Shown piece after piece: positions 12,499-23,238 of a stretch of 64,000 nt of DNA. The notes under the pieces were generated by a model that was given only the letters and a program-made list of their open reading frames with translations, was not told the origin of the DNA and searched no databases. The position numbers were made by a program, and so were the translations under genes. Every line of letters begins with the position of its first letter. The first letter of the stretch is position 1. Source of the DNA: Symbiodinium natans (Eukaryota; Sar; Dinophyceae; Suessiales; Symbiodiniaceae); the NCBI GenBank assembly GCA_905221605.1, contig CAJNDS010002067.1, forward strand, positions 292,501 through 356,500, given 5' to 3'.

Positions 12499-13245
12499 CT
12501 AGTGCTGCTCTTTGTGTCCCATGTGATCAGGATCGCCCCCGAAGTCGTGCGCCCGCAGGCTAATCCAGGTCTGCCAGCCTGCTTCCACAAAGGCAGTCGT
12601 CAGCGGCCGTATCTGAATGGGAACGGCTCCGAAGGCCAGCAAGTTGTAGGGAAACCACACCTGGGCATCCATGAGGGTGACATAAGGGATTTCGGCTTGC
12701 ACATGGGCCCTGACGGCTTCCCACGTATGGGTCCCTTGCCAGGAGGCCCGTCCCAACAAGCTGGCCGTGTTGACAGCAACGCCAACGGTCAGGATTTCAA
12801 CCACCGACTTGAGCACCAGAGTCCGCCAGGACCGACCGGGCAAGAGGCGATCCAACTGCGCATAAGCTGCGGGGTAGACGCCGCCTCCCAGCACCATCCC
12901 CAACAAGCCAGCCCCAGTGCAGCGCCAAGGATCCCACTGAGGTGAGGAGGAAGACGAGGTGGCGCGCGCATCGTTGCCGCTGCCTGCTCGCGCTTCCATG
13001 CATTGCGCTACTCCGTCAGCTGCCAGAAAAAGCACCGCGGCTCCACTGGCGTTCTGGAAAACGGGCGAGAGAGAGCCCAGTGTCGATCGCCAGGCCAACA
13101 TGTTGGGGCGTGCTTCGGAGTGAAACCGTGCGCGCCTTGGAATGGCGATATATCTTTGGAAAGAGACGCTTACGGAACAGAAGCCTGACGAAACACCATG
13201 GAGCCCTTTCAGACCTATTTGGGCAGCCTCCAAGAAGAGGGACAT
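12499..13245 (-). CDS. Mpv17/PMP22-family membrane protein
   Basis: Predicted 248-residue protein of the Mpv17/PMP22 family, small four-helix channel-like proteins of the mitochondrial inner or peroxisomal membrane. The C-terminal family signature is clear: VWFPYNLLAFGAVPIQIRPL followed by an aromatic WQTWISL block. The N-terminal family part (LGSLSPVFQ, then a DGVAQ element) begins near residue 50. The first 48 residues are Arg/Ser-rich with few acids and could be a mitochondrial targeting leader, so the upstream ATG was kept; the alternative start is Met49. A Ser-rich loop separates helices 1 and 2. The gene is intronless and isolated, bracketed by a TTTAGGG array at about 12,290-12,332 and a CCCTAAA array at 13,269-13,322. 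Family assignment is firm from the motif; substrate and organelle are inferred. Confidence 0.85.
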   Translation of the reverse strand: MSLFLEAAQIGLKGLHGVSSGFCSVSVSFQRYIAIPRRARFHSEARPNMLAWRSTLGSLSPVFQNASGAAVLFLAADGVAQCMEARAGSGNDARATSSSSSPQWDPWRCTGAGLLGMVLGGGVYPAAYAQLDRLLPGRSWRTLVLKSVVEILTVGVAVNTASLLGRASWQGTHTWEAVRAHVQAEIPYVTLMDAQVWFPYNLLAFGAVPIQIRPLTTAFVEAGWQTWISLRAHDFGGDPDHMGHKEQH

Positions 13246-13268
13246 GCACAGCCGGCGTTAAGAGGAGT

Positions 13269-13322
13269 CCTAAACCCTAAACCCTAAACCCTAAACCCTA
13301 AACCCTAAACCCTAAACCCTAA
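13269..13322 (-). repeat. CCCTAAA array just upstream of the Mpv17-family gene
   Basis: About seven perfect units only some 25 bp from the start codon of the minus-strand gene, leaving almost no room for a conventional promoter between them. Confidence 0.85.
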
Positions 13323-14704
13323 GCTGTGCCCCTACTCCTCTTTTCAATCCTACGAACCCACTGAGTAAGGCCCAAAAGCTCTCGGCATGGAGGTCTCAAA
13401 GAGTCACACGAGGTCAGGAGGAGTGATGGTAAGAGCTCTCGAAATGGATTTAGGGTTTAGGGTTTAGGGTTTAGGGTTTGGGGTTTAGGGTTTAGGGCTT
13501 AGGGTTTAGGGTTTAGGGTTGGTCCTAAAAACAACCGTGTCTTGTAAGTTTAAGCCTGTGGATATATGTCTATGTTGTTTGCCAAGAGCGAACTTACGCC
13601 GCGGATGGCGGCAGTAACAGCAACAAAGTGCTAGCGGCGTGGCTTTGGGGTGTACTTGGAGGTTCGTGGCGACTTATAGTAGGCGTATAAGTTTCCTGGG
13701 GAAGGTTGTAACCACAGTTACCCTACTAATAACCCTACTTTTAAGTATCCATGCACTCCGGGGGGGAGGGGGGCGGTTGGGCTAATGTATAGGGTTTAGA
13801 ATTTAAAATTTAGGACTTAGGGCTTAGGCTGTGGGGCTTAGGGTTCAGGGGGTTCGGGTTTAGGGTACCAGGCGTCCTCACCTGCAAACCCACACCACGG
13901 TGTACCTCATCATCTGATCCCGACACTCATGAGTGAAGGTCTAGAACTGGAGACCTCATCTTAGCAGCCCCGACACTGCCATGCTGTAGGCGTACACATC
14001 GCCAGAGACTGTGCCGTCTTTTGTCTCGCCTCTGCAGCGACTTGCTGACAAAAAGATCATACGAGGGAGGGTGGCATCACCAGCATTCACACGGAATCGT
14101 ATGTACATATATACATGCGGCATATGTCATGTGTATACACACATACATGCATACACTGACATACATATACAGACATATACTCTCCGATAAAGATACCATG
14201 CAGACCCTTTCCTTAGATGGGCCTTAAGAAGGGTCTTCAGGAGGCTTTGGGTGAAGTGGCCTGGGGAAGCCTGGACTTTAGGGCTCGCCTTACTTGGGAT
14301 TCATGGGTACTCACAAATAAAGGTACCCTAAGGTTGTAGCCATCAACACCCTGAAACAGGCCCCATAGTGGTTGGCCCTAGTTCGCTGCAGCCCGAAACC
14401 CCGAGCCAGACCGCCTCCGTACACGATCGCCTCTTGCGAGTCATCGTTGAAGACGATCGTGTGCTTCCTGGGTTTAGGGTTTAAGGTTCAGGGCTTAGGG
14501 TTTAGGGCTTATGGTTTAGGGCAAGTGGGCCCTCTGGCCGCCTTGCTAAGTACATTAAACACCTGACTCGCGCCATGGTGGCTGCATGAAACACCATCGG
14601 GCTCACAGTTCATCGAAGGCCACTATTGTGTCGGATGGCCGCGTGGACACCATCCCAAGAGACGTCGTCTAGAAATCCACTCTCAACCAACCAAAAGTCG
14701 GATG

Positions 14705-14711
14705 GCCACAC

Positions 14712-14752
<41 letters not shown>

Positions 14753-14806
14753 CTAACTAACTAACTAACTAACTGACTGACTGACTGACTAACTAACTAA
14801 CTAACG
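14705..14806. repeat. Compound microsatellite
   Basis: A (CA)n run to about 14,748 is followed by tetranucleotide blocks of AACT, then GACT, then AACT. A related GTAA/GTCA tetranucleotide tract lies at about 16,008-16,052. Confidence 0.9.
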
Positions 14807-15552
14807 GACTCCTCACTCATTCGAGAAGAAAACTCCACTCCTAAACCACCGCAGCCCTCTGATAACCCTGAACCCTCAACCCCAAACCCTCAACCCTAAA
14901 CCCTAAACCCTAAACCCTAAACTCCAGACAGCCTGCCAAACTGTGCCAGCTGAGCTTCAGAGCAGGCACCGCACCGCCAAGGCTGTCGCCCAGGCCTGGG
15001 CCGAAGCCCTCACCTCCGCCACCGGGAACGCCTTGGCCACGGGCTTGATGCGGTTTGGGGATTTAGGGGTTGAAGGATTTAGGGGTTGAAGGATTTAGGG
15101 GTTGAAAGGTTTAGAAATTCATGTTGAGGGTTGAGGGTTTAGGGTTGAGGGTTGAGGGTTTGGGGGGCTGGGAGTTTAGGGTGTTGGGCTTGAACTTGTT
15201 CCCCCCCTCCCTCAGTTGTCATAGGGCTTGAACAACTCTGCCACGACGATACGATGAAAGCATTCCACTATTCTATGCCCCGGAGTTGTTTCGGATTTTG
15301 GATTGAAGGTTTAGGGTTTAAGGTTAGGGTTTACGAGGCGTTTCGGACCTTGGGTTCGACGGGACGGTCGCGGCGGAGGCGGCGGAGGCTGCGGAGTCGT
15401 CGAGCTGTACGCGCCATATCCACCTTGCGTTGGCGGCAGGGACGTCCAGCTGCTTCAACCGTCGGAGATGAGGGGTGAAGAGGGTTGAGGGTTTAGGGTT
15501 TAGGGTTTAGGGTTTACGGCTTGGGCCTGGGAGCTTCGAGGTTTGAGGGTCT

Positions 15553-15613
15553 GGGATGTTTGGGGATGTTTGGGGATGTTTGGGGATATTTGGGGATGTT
15601 TGGGGATGTTTGG
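15553..15613 (+). repeat. Six-copy decamer GGGGATGTTT
   Basis: Six tandem decamers, one with ATATTT. Its product in any frame is a simple Trp/Gly/Met/Phe repeat, so it is not treated as coding. Confidence 0.85.
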
Positions 15614-15789
15614 CCTGGCCAAGTCCTTAATAACTTGTTGTTGGCAGGGGATCGGGTACGTTTGGGCGGGGGGGGGGTGGGGCACTGGGAGGCTCATGAG
15701 TACATTTAGAGTAGGGTCCAAGACTGGTCAACATGAGGCTCTAACCTGTTTGATGAGTACTGTCGTCAACCTGGTGCAACCTCACATGG

Positions 15790-15853
15790 TACCCTAAACC
15801 CTAAACCCTAAACCCTAAACCCTAAACCCTAAACCCTAAACCCTAAACCCTAA
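15790..15853 (-). repeat. CCCTAAA array
   Basis: About nine near-perfect units on the complementary strand. Confidence 0.85.
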
Positions 15854-16709
15854 GCCTGGGTTTTTGCTCAGCCCGGACCTGCCACCCTCCTGTACCTGCC
15901 TCCATAGATGCCACCGCCACCGCCACTGCCACCACCGAGGCCACCGTACTGACCTCAGTGCTGTACTCTGGGCACTTATAAGTAGGAGTCTACTGCAGAG
16001 AGAGAGAGGGTAAGTAAGTAAGCAACTAAGTAAGTCAGTAAGTAAGTAAGCAGGGCAGAAGCATCCATGGCATGCTCTGGCAAAAAGCCCGAGGCCACAA
16101 ATCTATCTACGAGATCGCTGGCCCCAGCGAGTGGAGAAACAGGCATCACAGGGCGGGCATCGCTGGCTTTCAGACGGCTCCGCCAGAGGCAGACTTTCAA
16201 GGGTTTAGGGTTAAGGGTTTAGGGTTTAGGGGGTAGGGTTTAGGGTTTAAGGTTTAGGGTTTAGGGTTTAGGAAGTGAGTCATACGGCAAGAGAGGCCTG
16301 ATTTCTCCTTCCGGAAGTAGCGAACATTCTGTGTTGTCGCAGCTGGTGCTGTGCGTCTCGTGGACTCTTCTGCTCTGCCAAGCTTGTGGGTGAGAGATTT
16401 GGGTTTGGGGCTTGGCCGGCAGGCGGGTCGAAACTTAAAAATACTCGTGAGAGTATAGGTTGGGTGTTGTTTTGGGGATAAGAGAAATACAAAGACCCTA
16501 CTGAGCACGAATTGCACATGGACTTCTTCCCATGGAAGATGCTCTTCATGGGAGTGGGTTCACGCATCCTCCATGCGAAGGATCTGCAGGGGCTACTTGA
16601 AACCCAGCCGTCCCGAGCGCTGGAAGGGAGAGAGGGGAACCAAGAACTGCAGACCAGGGCGCTACCCAAGTCAGAGAGCTGCACCTCGGTAGCACAACAA
16701 CCCTCCACG

Positions 16710-16801
16710 GTTTAGGGTTTAGGGTTTAGGGTTTAGGGTTTAGGGTTTAGGGTTTAGGGTTTAGGGTTTAGGGTTTAGGGTTTAGGGTTTAGGGTTTAGG
16801 G
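16710..16801 (+). repeat. TTTAGGG array
   Basis: About thirteen perfect units, standing directly left of the GC-rich minisatellite region at 17,130-17,926. Confidence 0.9.
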
Positions 16802-17129
16802 CTATCACCATCCCCCCATCATTGAGTAACCCCCTCACCTTTGATGAAAATACCCCCTCCCCCCCCGGAATGGTGCGAAAGCTTGTGCAGGATGGAATGT
16901 GCCCCAAGGCCCCGGGCAGAGGAGAACATGAGGGAGCCAGTCGATCTGAAGCTTTTAAACTCAAAACTCAAACTAACCCCACCCCTCCAACAGGGAATAT
17001 GCAGACCCCCCACCAGAATATCTGCACGAATTGCTCTAGGGCAGAAACTGAAGTCCAAGCAACCAGTCCCTTCTGAAAAGGCAAGAATGAAGATTGACAA
17101 CCCTAAACCCAAAACCCTAAACACTAAAC

Positions 17130-17926
17130 CCATGGCTCCCATAGCCCCATGCCCCCCGACCCCCATGGCACCCATGGCAATGGCTCATGGCCCCCATAGC
17201 CTCGACCACTCCGGCCCTGGCCCCTATCCCGCCCCTGACCTCCGCATGCCTCCTGCCGTATCCCATGGCTCCCCCCCCGCCCGCTCCGCCCACCCCGCCC
17301 ATGGCTCCCATAGCCCCATGCCCCGACCCCCATGGCACCCATGGCAATGGTTCATGGCCCCTGGACCCTATCAGCTGACTTTAAAGGGCCTCAGTACATG
17401 CCCGCCCGCTCCGCTTGCTCCGCCCTCCCCGCCCGCTCCGCCCACCCCGCCCGTGGCTCCCATAGCTCCATGCCCCGACCCCCATGGCATCCATGTCAAT
17501 GACCTCCATGGCACTCATGGCTCATGGTGCATGGCCCCCAAATGGCTCATGGTCTCATGGCCCCATGGTCCCATGGCCCCATGCTCCTGGACCTTATCAG
17601 CTGGCTTAAGGGCCTCAGTGCATGCCCGCCCGCTTGCTCCGCTCTCCCCGCCCGCCCCGTGCCCCTCGACCCCCATGCCAGCCATGGCTCCTGGTCCATG
17701 GCACCCATGGCAATGGCTCATGGCCCCCATAGCCTGGACCTCTCCAGCCCTGGCCCCCATCCCGTTCCTGGCCTCCGCATGCCTCCTGCCACCCCACCCA
17801 TGGCTCCCCCCCCCGCCCGCTCCGCCCACCCCGCCCATGGCTCCCATAGCCCCATGCCCCGACCCCCATGGCACCCATGGCAATGGTTCATGGCCGCCTG
17901 GACCCTATCAGCTGACTTTAATCTGC
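17130..17926 (+). repeat. CCCATGGC-rich minisatellite with a direct duplication of about 225 bp
   Basis: Built from CCCATGGC, CCCATAGCCCCATG and CCGCCCGCTCCGCC blocks. Segments at about 17,163-17,385 and 17,698-17,925 match closely over about 225 bp, both ending with CCTATCAGCTGACTTTAA, so the larger period is about 535 bp; diverged partial copies fill the space between. Open frames of up to 363 codons cross it on both strands but encode only Pro/His/Met/Ala repeats. I treat it as a repeat and not a gene. Confidence 0.8.
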
Positions 17927-18214
17927 CTGTGACATAGGGGGTTTCCGAAATTAGAAGTACCTTTGTTGGGGTCCCTATCATGAGGGAATCCTACTATTTG
18001 GGGGTCTTTAGGGGTCCCGTATTTTCGGATTCAAGCTTTGCAACAACGTAGGGTTTGTGCTGATTCCTAGGCCTCAACCATGAAACTCCGACGTCAGTAT
18101 CCCAAACTGCCGGGCCCCCACCCCACCCACGCACCCGGCAAGCGTCTTGCCAGCAACAACAACCAAGCCCCAGACCTAGATACGAAGTTCCACTCTCAGC
18201 CGCAAACCCCACAC

Positions 18215-18662
18215 CTAAACCCGAAACCCTAAACCCGAAACCCTAAAACCCTAAAACCCGAAAACCCTAAAACCCCAAAACCCTAAACCCCTAAACCCGA
18301 AACCCCAAAACCCTAAAACCCCCAAAACCCTAAACCCGAAAACCCTAAAACCCTAAACCCCAAAACCCTAAAACCCTAAAAAAAAACCCAAAACCCTAAA
18401 CCCGAAAACCCTAAAACCCTAAAACCCCAAAACCCTAAAACCCTGAAACCCTAAAACCCTAAAACCCTAAACCCCAAAACCCTAAAACCCTGAAACCCTA
18501 AAACCCTAAAACCTCAAAACCCTAAAACCCTGAAACCCTAAAACCCTAAAACCCTAAAACCCCAAAACCCTAAACCCGAAACCCCTAAACCCTAAACCCG
18601 AAAACCCGAAAACCCGAAAACCCTAAAACCCCTAAACCCTAAACCCTGAACCCTAAACCCCA
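18215..18662 (-). repeat. Array mixing CCCTAAA, CCCTAAAA, CCCCAAAA and CCCGAAAA units
   Basis: About 450 bp in which seven- and eight-base units alternate. On the G-rich strand these read TTTAGGG, TTTTAGGG, TTTTGGGG and TTTTCGGG. The eight-base units dominate here and are rare elsewhere in the window, so this array has drifted or arose from a different template. Confidence 0.85.
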
Positions 18663-19146
18663 AAATCCGAGCCAGCCTCCACCCAGCGACCTGCCTTGGC
18701 TCTGCGAGGGGCTGAAGGAGCCCTCTTTGGGGCTCAAGGCTTGGGATTCTAGGGCTTATTTGGGGTTTAGGGTTTAGGGTTTAGGGTTTCGGGTTTCGGG
18801 TTTCGGGTTTAGGGTTTAGGGTTTAGGGTTTACGGCAGTTGCACTTAAGGCCTTGCAATCCCCGCAGTACCTTCAAGGGATCATCGAACTTCAGAGGAGC
18901 CAAGAAGAAACCCTAAAAACCCTAAACCCTGAATTAAGGTTTAGGATATAGGGTATGTAAAAAACAAAGAAACCCTGAACCCTAAACCCTAAACCCTAAA
19001 CTCTAAACCGTAAACCCTAAACCCTAAACCAAACAGCAGGATCCCCTTATGATAAGGACCCCGAAAAGGTACCCCTGCTCGCACAGCATGCTTGGCCTTA
19101 CCGCTTGCGTAGAGGGCAAAACCACAAGTCGTAATCCTTCAAAAAA

Positions 19147-19249
19147 GGGTTTAGGGTTTAGGGTTTAGGGTTTAGGGTTTAGGGTTTAGGGTTTAGGGTT
19201 TAGGGTTTAGGGTTTAGGGTTTAGGGTTTAGGGTTTAGGGTTTAGGGTT
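19147..19249 (+). repeat. TTTAGGG array
   Basis: About fifteen perfect units without substitution. Confidence 0.9.
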
Positions 19250-21409
19250 GCCTGCTAAGCCCCGTATGGCCACAGGATTCCCACCTCTTTGTTGCCTGTG
19301 TGGACTTCGGGTTTCCGAAGTCAGGGCCTAGTCGAAGTCCTAGGGGGCTCCCCTAAACCCTAAACCCTAAACCCTAAACCCCCTCCTGATGTCTGAGCTG
19401 CTTGTGGAGTCCCCAAGCACCTGGGCTGAGATTCGGTTTCGTTTGGGCTCAGGTCGGGGCTGACAGGGGCTGACAGGGGCTCAGGGTGTCGGGAGTTTTG
19501 GTGAACCCCTACGCCATAACCCGGCTGCGTCCAGGGTCCGGCTTCCTCTTTATGACACGTCACGTGGCTAAGCCTGCTCCTGGCACGTATCTGATCCAAC
19601 AAGGGCAACGTATTCTTTGTTGGGTGGAGGGAGGGTGCTGTTCACAGTTCGATTCCGGGCTGCAAAACAACAACCGAAAGCGGACTGAAAGCACACATGT
19701 GCCCTGCACCCGAGTAGCAGCAGCACGCAAAGGCATTCAGCCCATTGCATCTTCCCAGGCAAAGATGAATCGAGATGAAGTAAGACCTAGACCCTAAACC
19801 CTACGCGACGACCATGTTAGCATATCCTCCACATACCTCGACTTCAGTGCCACTGCAAAACTCCACAGCTGCAACTGCAAACCCTCGCCTAAACCCTAAA
19901 CCCTAGACCCTACAGGGAAACATGGAAGGGTACATCGCGTGGCTATCACCACATGGCCTAAAGCTGGGAATTCCTTGTTCATGAACTGCCATTGAAATAC
20001 TAGAATATGAGCTTGTGGTAAGTAAACTGGTTTCCATATTCCCTAAACCCGGAAAAGCTAGCCCACCAAACCCCAATTCATAATCTAAGTTCCTGAACAC
20101 GAACCTGACGAACCTAGGACTGTGTCCCTGCTTGAGCATGATATGTCAAAGCATGCGAGTCACCTGTTTGCTGGCTCGTCTACGAATTCGATTCGGGGGT
20201 TTCGGGGTGTAGGGACTTAGGGTTCTTGGGTTACGGTTTCGAATCTAGGGTCTAGGGCTAGGGTCTAGGGCTTAGGGCTGAGGACCCACAGTTTTTACAA
20301 GAACACGAGCAGTGCTTTCGTGCATCAACGACACGCCGGGCTTTAGACTTTCCTACCCTCTGCTGCTTGGTATCTCCTGGTTGGATTCACGGATGGCTGA
20401 AACCCCAAACCTGCACTGAGTCTGCCTTGGCTTTTTGTTGAAGGACAATGGGCGTAACAAGGCATGAAAACACACTCGCTCTCCTGCATGGTTCACTGCA
20501 CTTTTGGGCCAGCTGGCCGGCCTCATAAGGGCGCGCCGGTACTTTAGGGAAGGAGTTTGGGGCCGGGAGTAGGCAATGCTGGCCAGAAGCTAAGGCCACA
20601 GGAAGGGAACCTGCGAGCTACCCCGAGACAGCTACATTTGTCCAAGGTGCAAAAGTGAATAAGACCAGCCAAGGCCCCAATCCAGGGCTAAGCAAGAAGC
20701 ATGGCAGCAACCCGCGCAGCTTGCTTCCGAAATCCAGCACAACCTTGGATCAAAAACACCGAACCAACTGACGAAAGTACGTACTCCTGCCGGGATTTCG
20801 CAAACCCCACATTGTACAACTATGAGCTGAGAATCAAGCCGCCCTCGCATTTATTTCCCTCCGCGAGCGACTACTGCAAGTGTGCCTTCAAGCTGTGCCC
20901 AACAAAGCCGGAACTAGATACGAAAAATAAACTGAATCTGACAGACGAAAACCCCTAAACCCTAAACTAAAAAAAAGCATTCTCCCACGCTTTCTCACAA
21001 GAGCTGGTTCCGTCTAGCAGTCGTTGCTGGCAGCTGCTGATTCAGCAAACTTTAGCGACGTGAAACGCATGATCATGCCAAGGGTTTAGGGTTTAGGGCT
21101 TAGGGTTTAGGGTTTGGGGTTTTAGGGTTTTAGGGTTTAGGGTTGAGGGTTTAGGGTTTAGGGTTGAGGGTTTAGAGTTTAGGGTTTAGAAGCCTCTGAG
21201 GAAGAGGGTCTGAGGGTTTTGCCAGTCTTTGTGGCAAACAGGGTGTTTTCAGGGTTTGAAATCTGAGTAAAGTATAGTATTCCAAAGGTCTTTGGGTTTC
21301 AAGGTCTTCGGGTTTTCGGGTTTTGGTGCGGACTCAAGGGTCGTGATGGTTTTTGGGTTTGATGTTTCTTTGGCTTTGCTCTCTCAGAGCTTTCGGCGTT
21401 AAAACTGCT

Positions 21410-22531
21410 CTAAATGAAGAAGAACAAGCAAGCAATGCAGCCCGTAACGATGAAGAAGTTGTCGGTACCTCTCGGGGCTGCTATTTCCATGATGGTCGCC
21501 ACTGTGGAGGTGCAGCAGATCGCCAGCCACATGCCGCCCTGGAACGCGGCGTCGCCAGCCTGCCACACCTGAAGCACCCACCATGAAGAGATGGCGGTAG
21601 CCAGCCAAACTGCGGAAGTGCCCTCCAGCGTCTTCTTGTTTGTCTCGCCGAAACCGCCTACGTCGAACTCGAGCTTCCCGAAAAAACTCCCGATCACCTC
21701 TCCTGCCGTGTCGCCCCAGATCACACCCTGCAGAGCCAGAATCGCATATGCCTGGAAGAGGTGGAAGTTGTCTTCCCGGTCGTAGCCCTTGAGAATCAAC
21801 AACATCACCACCATGGCCTTGCCGAAGCCTCCCCAAACACTGACCACCAGCAAGTTAAAACGCCCGAAGCGGCCATCGCGCATCCGCGCCCCGCTGTACT
21901 CGACAACGCCCATGCAGTCATCCTGCTCGAGAAGGACATGCGAGACGAAGCGAAAGACCGCGAGGTAGAAGAAGGTCTGGAGCAGCGCGTGGGCGGTCGC
22001 GCTGTAGGCGAAGATGAGCACGTGGATGCCATAGTGCACCAAGTGGCCAACTCGCCGGTTCACCGCATCCATGATCTTCACTGAGTAGCCGTACCGCCGA
22101 GTGAGAATCTCCGTCTCCACACCTTCGGTCCACTTGTCTCTGCGCCTGCGGATCAGACCGAGGTCTTCACTGGTCATCTTAAACCAGTTGCGATTCAGGA
22201 GGTACTGCAGCCCCAGGGACATGGCGCTCCTGCCTGAGTCTGCGACATAGATCAAGGGGACCTTCCACAGCGTTCTGGTCTGGATTGGGAGCAATAGGGG
22301 CCACTGGCCAAAAGCGGAAAGAAGACTAAGCATGAGGAAGCAGAGGGTCAAGTTCGAAATCCAGCCTTCAGCTCTCAGTTGTTTCCACGCCCGGTCGTCA
22401 TGCTCCTTGCGTTCTTCGCAGCGTACAGCAGAGCCGACTCTGGCGGCTAGACACCTTGGCACTACCTTCACAAAGAAGAGGAACAAGCTGACCGACACAA
22501 GCACGCTGGCACCAAAGAAAGCCTCTCCCAT
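21410..22531 (-). CDS. CTP-dependent lipid kinase of the DGK1/SEC59/VTE5 (phosphatidate cytidylyltransferase-like) superfamily
   Basis: 373-residue, multi-spanning membrane protein. The C-terminal half carries the superfamily signature: GDTAGEVIGSFFGK (about residues 272-285), then GFGETNKKTLEG, and a late PRGTDNF block. Family members phosphorylate dolichol, phytol or diacylglycerol with CTP in the ER or plastid membrane, or act as cytidylyltransferases; which substrate applies cannot be read here. The N-terminal half holds several hydrophobic segments and a basic stretch around LIRRRRDKW. The gene is intronless and is flanked by telomere-type DNA (TTTAGGG-like at about 21,080-21,190, CCCTAAA-like at about 22,798-22,850). 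It is transcribed in the same direction as the next gene at 23,239-25,185, fitting the one-way gene order common in dinoflagellates. The superfamily is fairly certain, the exact enzyme is not. Confidence 0.72.
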   Translation of the reverse strand: MGEAFFGASVLVSVSLFLFFVKVVPRCLAARVGSAVRCEERKEHDDRAWKQLRAEGWISNLTLCFLMLSLLSAFGQWPLLLPIQTRTLWKVPLIYVADSGRSAMSLGLQYLLNRNWFKMTSEDLGLIRRRRDKWTEGVETEILTRRYGYSVKIMDAVNRRVGHLVHYGIHVLIFAYSATAHALLQTFFYLAVFRFVSHVLLEQDDCMGVVEYSGARMRDGRFGRFNLLVVSVWGGFGKAMVVMLLILKGYDREDNFHLFQAYAILALQGVIWGDTAGEVIGSFFGKLEFDVGGFGETNKKTLEGTSAVWLATAISSWWVLQVWQAGDAAFQGGMWLAICCTSTVATIMEIAAPRGTDNFFIVTGCIACLFFFI

Positions 22532-22956
22532 CCGCCTTTGGAGAGAGATCTAGTAATCTAGTATTGAGGCGCCAACTTGCTCGAGTCAAGCGTGCTGCAG
22601 AATGGCGCGGCGCTGTTTCCAGAAAGAAACGTCCCAGTGTTCGCGGACCCTCGACCCGAAACTCAAAAACCCGAGGGACCTGGGGCCATGGTCGCTGCTT
22701 AAGTTAAGCATGTGAGGGGGACCCGACATGTCTTGCGAGTCTCCATGCCTCGCCGCACTGTAGCGCTTTGACTCTAGTACCTTCAGGTCATATTCCCGAA
22801 ACCCTAAACCCTAACCCTAAACCCTAAACCCTAGACCCTAAACCCTGCAAAAACCCCAGGATGCCATCGAAGCGCTGAACTTGGGACCCTGAGCTCTATG
22901 CATTCCAGGAAAGACCGCATGGCGAACCTCAACAATCAAACCAATTGGCTAGGGTT

Positions 22957-22962
22957 TAGGGT

Positions 22963-23022
<60 letters not shown>

Positions 23023-23060
23023 GGTTTTGGGTTTAGGGTTTAGGGTTTAGGGTTTGAAGG
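22957..23060 (+). repeat. Homogeneous TTGAGGG variant array
   Basis: About nine tandem heptamers with A-to-G/T-to-G variant form (GGGTTGA) and almost no canonical units inside, followed by four canonical TTTAGGG units. It lies about 180 bp downstream of the ABC transporter's stop codon. Confidence 0.85.
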
Positions 23061-23238
23061 TTCATGGGTAGTGAGAAGTAGGGTTATGGGTGGGGCACCT
23101 ATGCCTCTTTCACCTTACGTAGGGATTCTAGCTCTACTTATGAGGACCCATGAACCGCCAAGCACCCTTCCTTCCCCTGCATGTCAATGTTACCGATGGA
23201 CACTTCGTTCATTCCTTTTCGCCATGACCTGGGCGCCT

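Noticed and set aside
17180-17200. Spliced-leader-like AATGGCTCATGG words
   Set aside because: They are part of the minisatellite unit and lack the TTTTGGCTCAAG end.
16841-17932. Open frame of 363 codons, plus several antisense frames
   Set aside because: Lies over the CCCATGGC minisatellite and translates only simple Pro/His/Met/Ala repeats; all strands are open because of the repeat.
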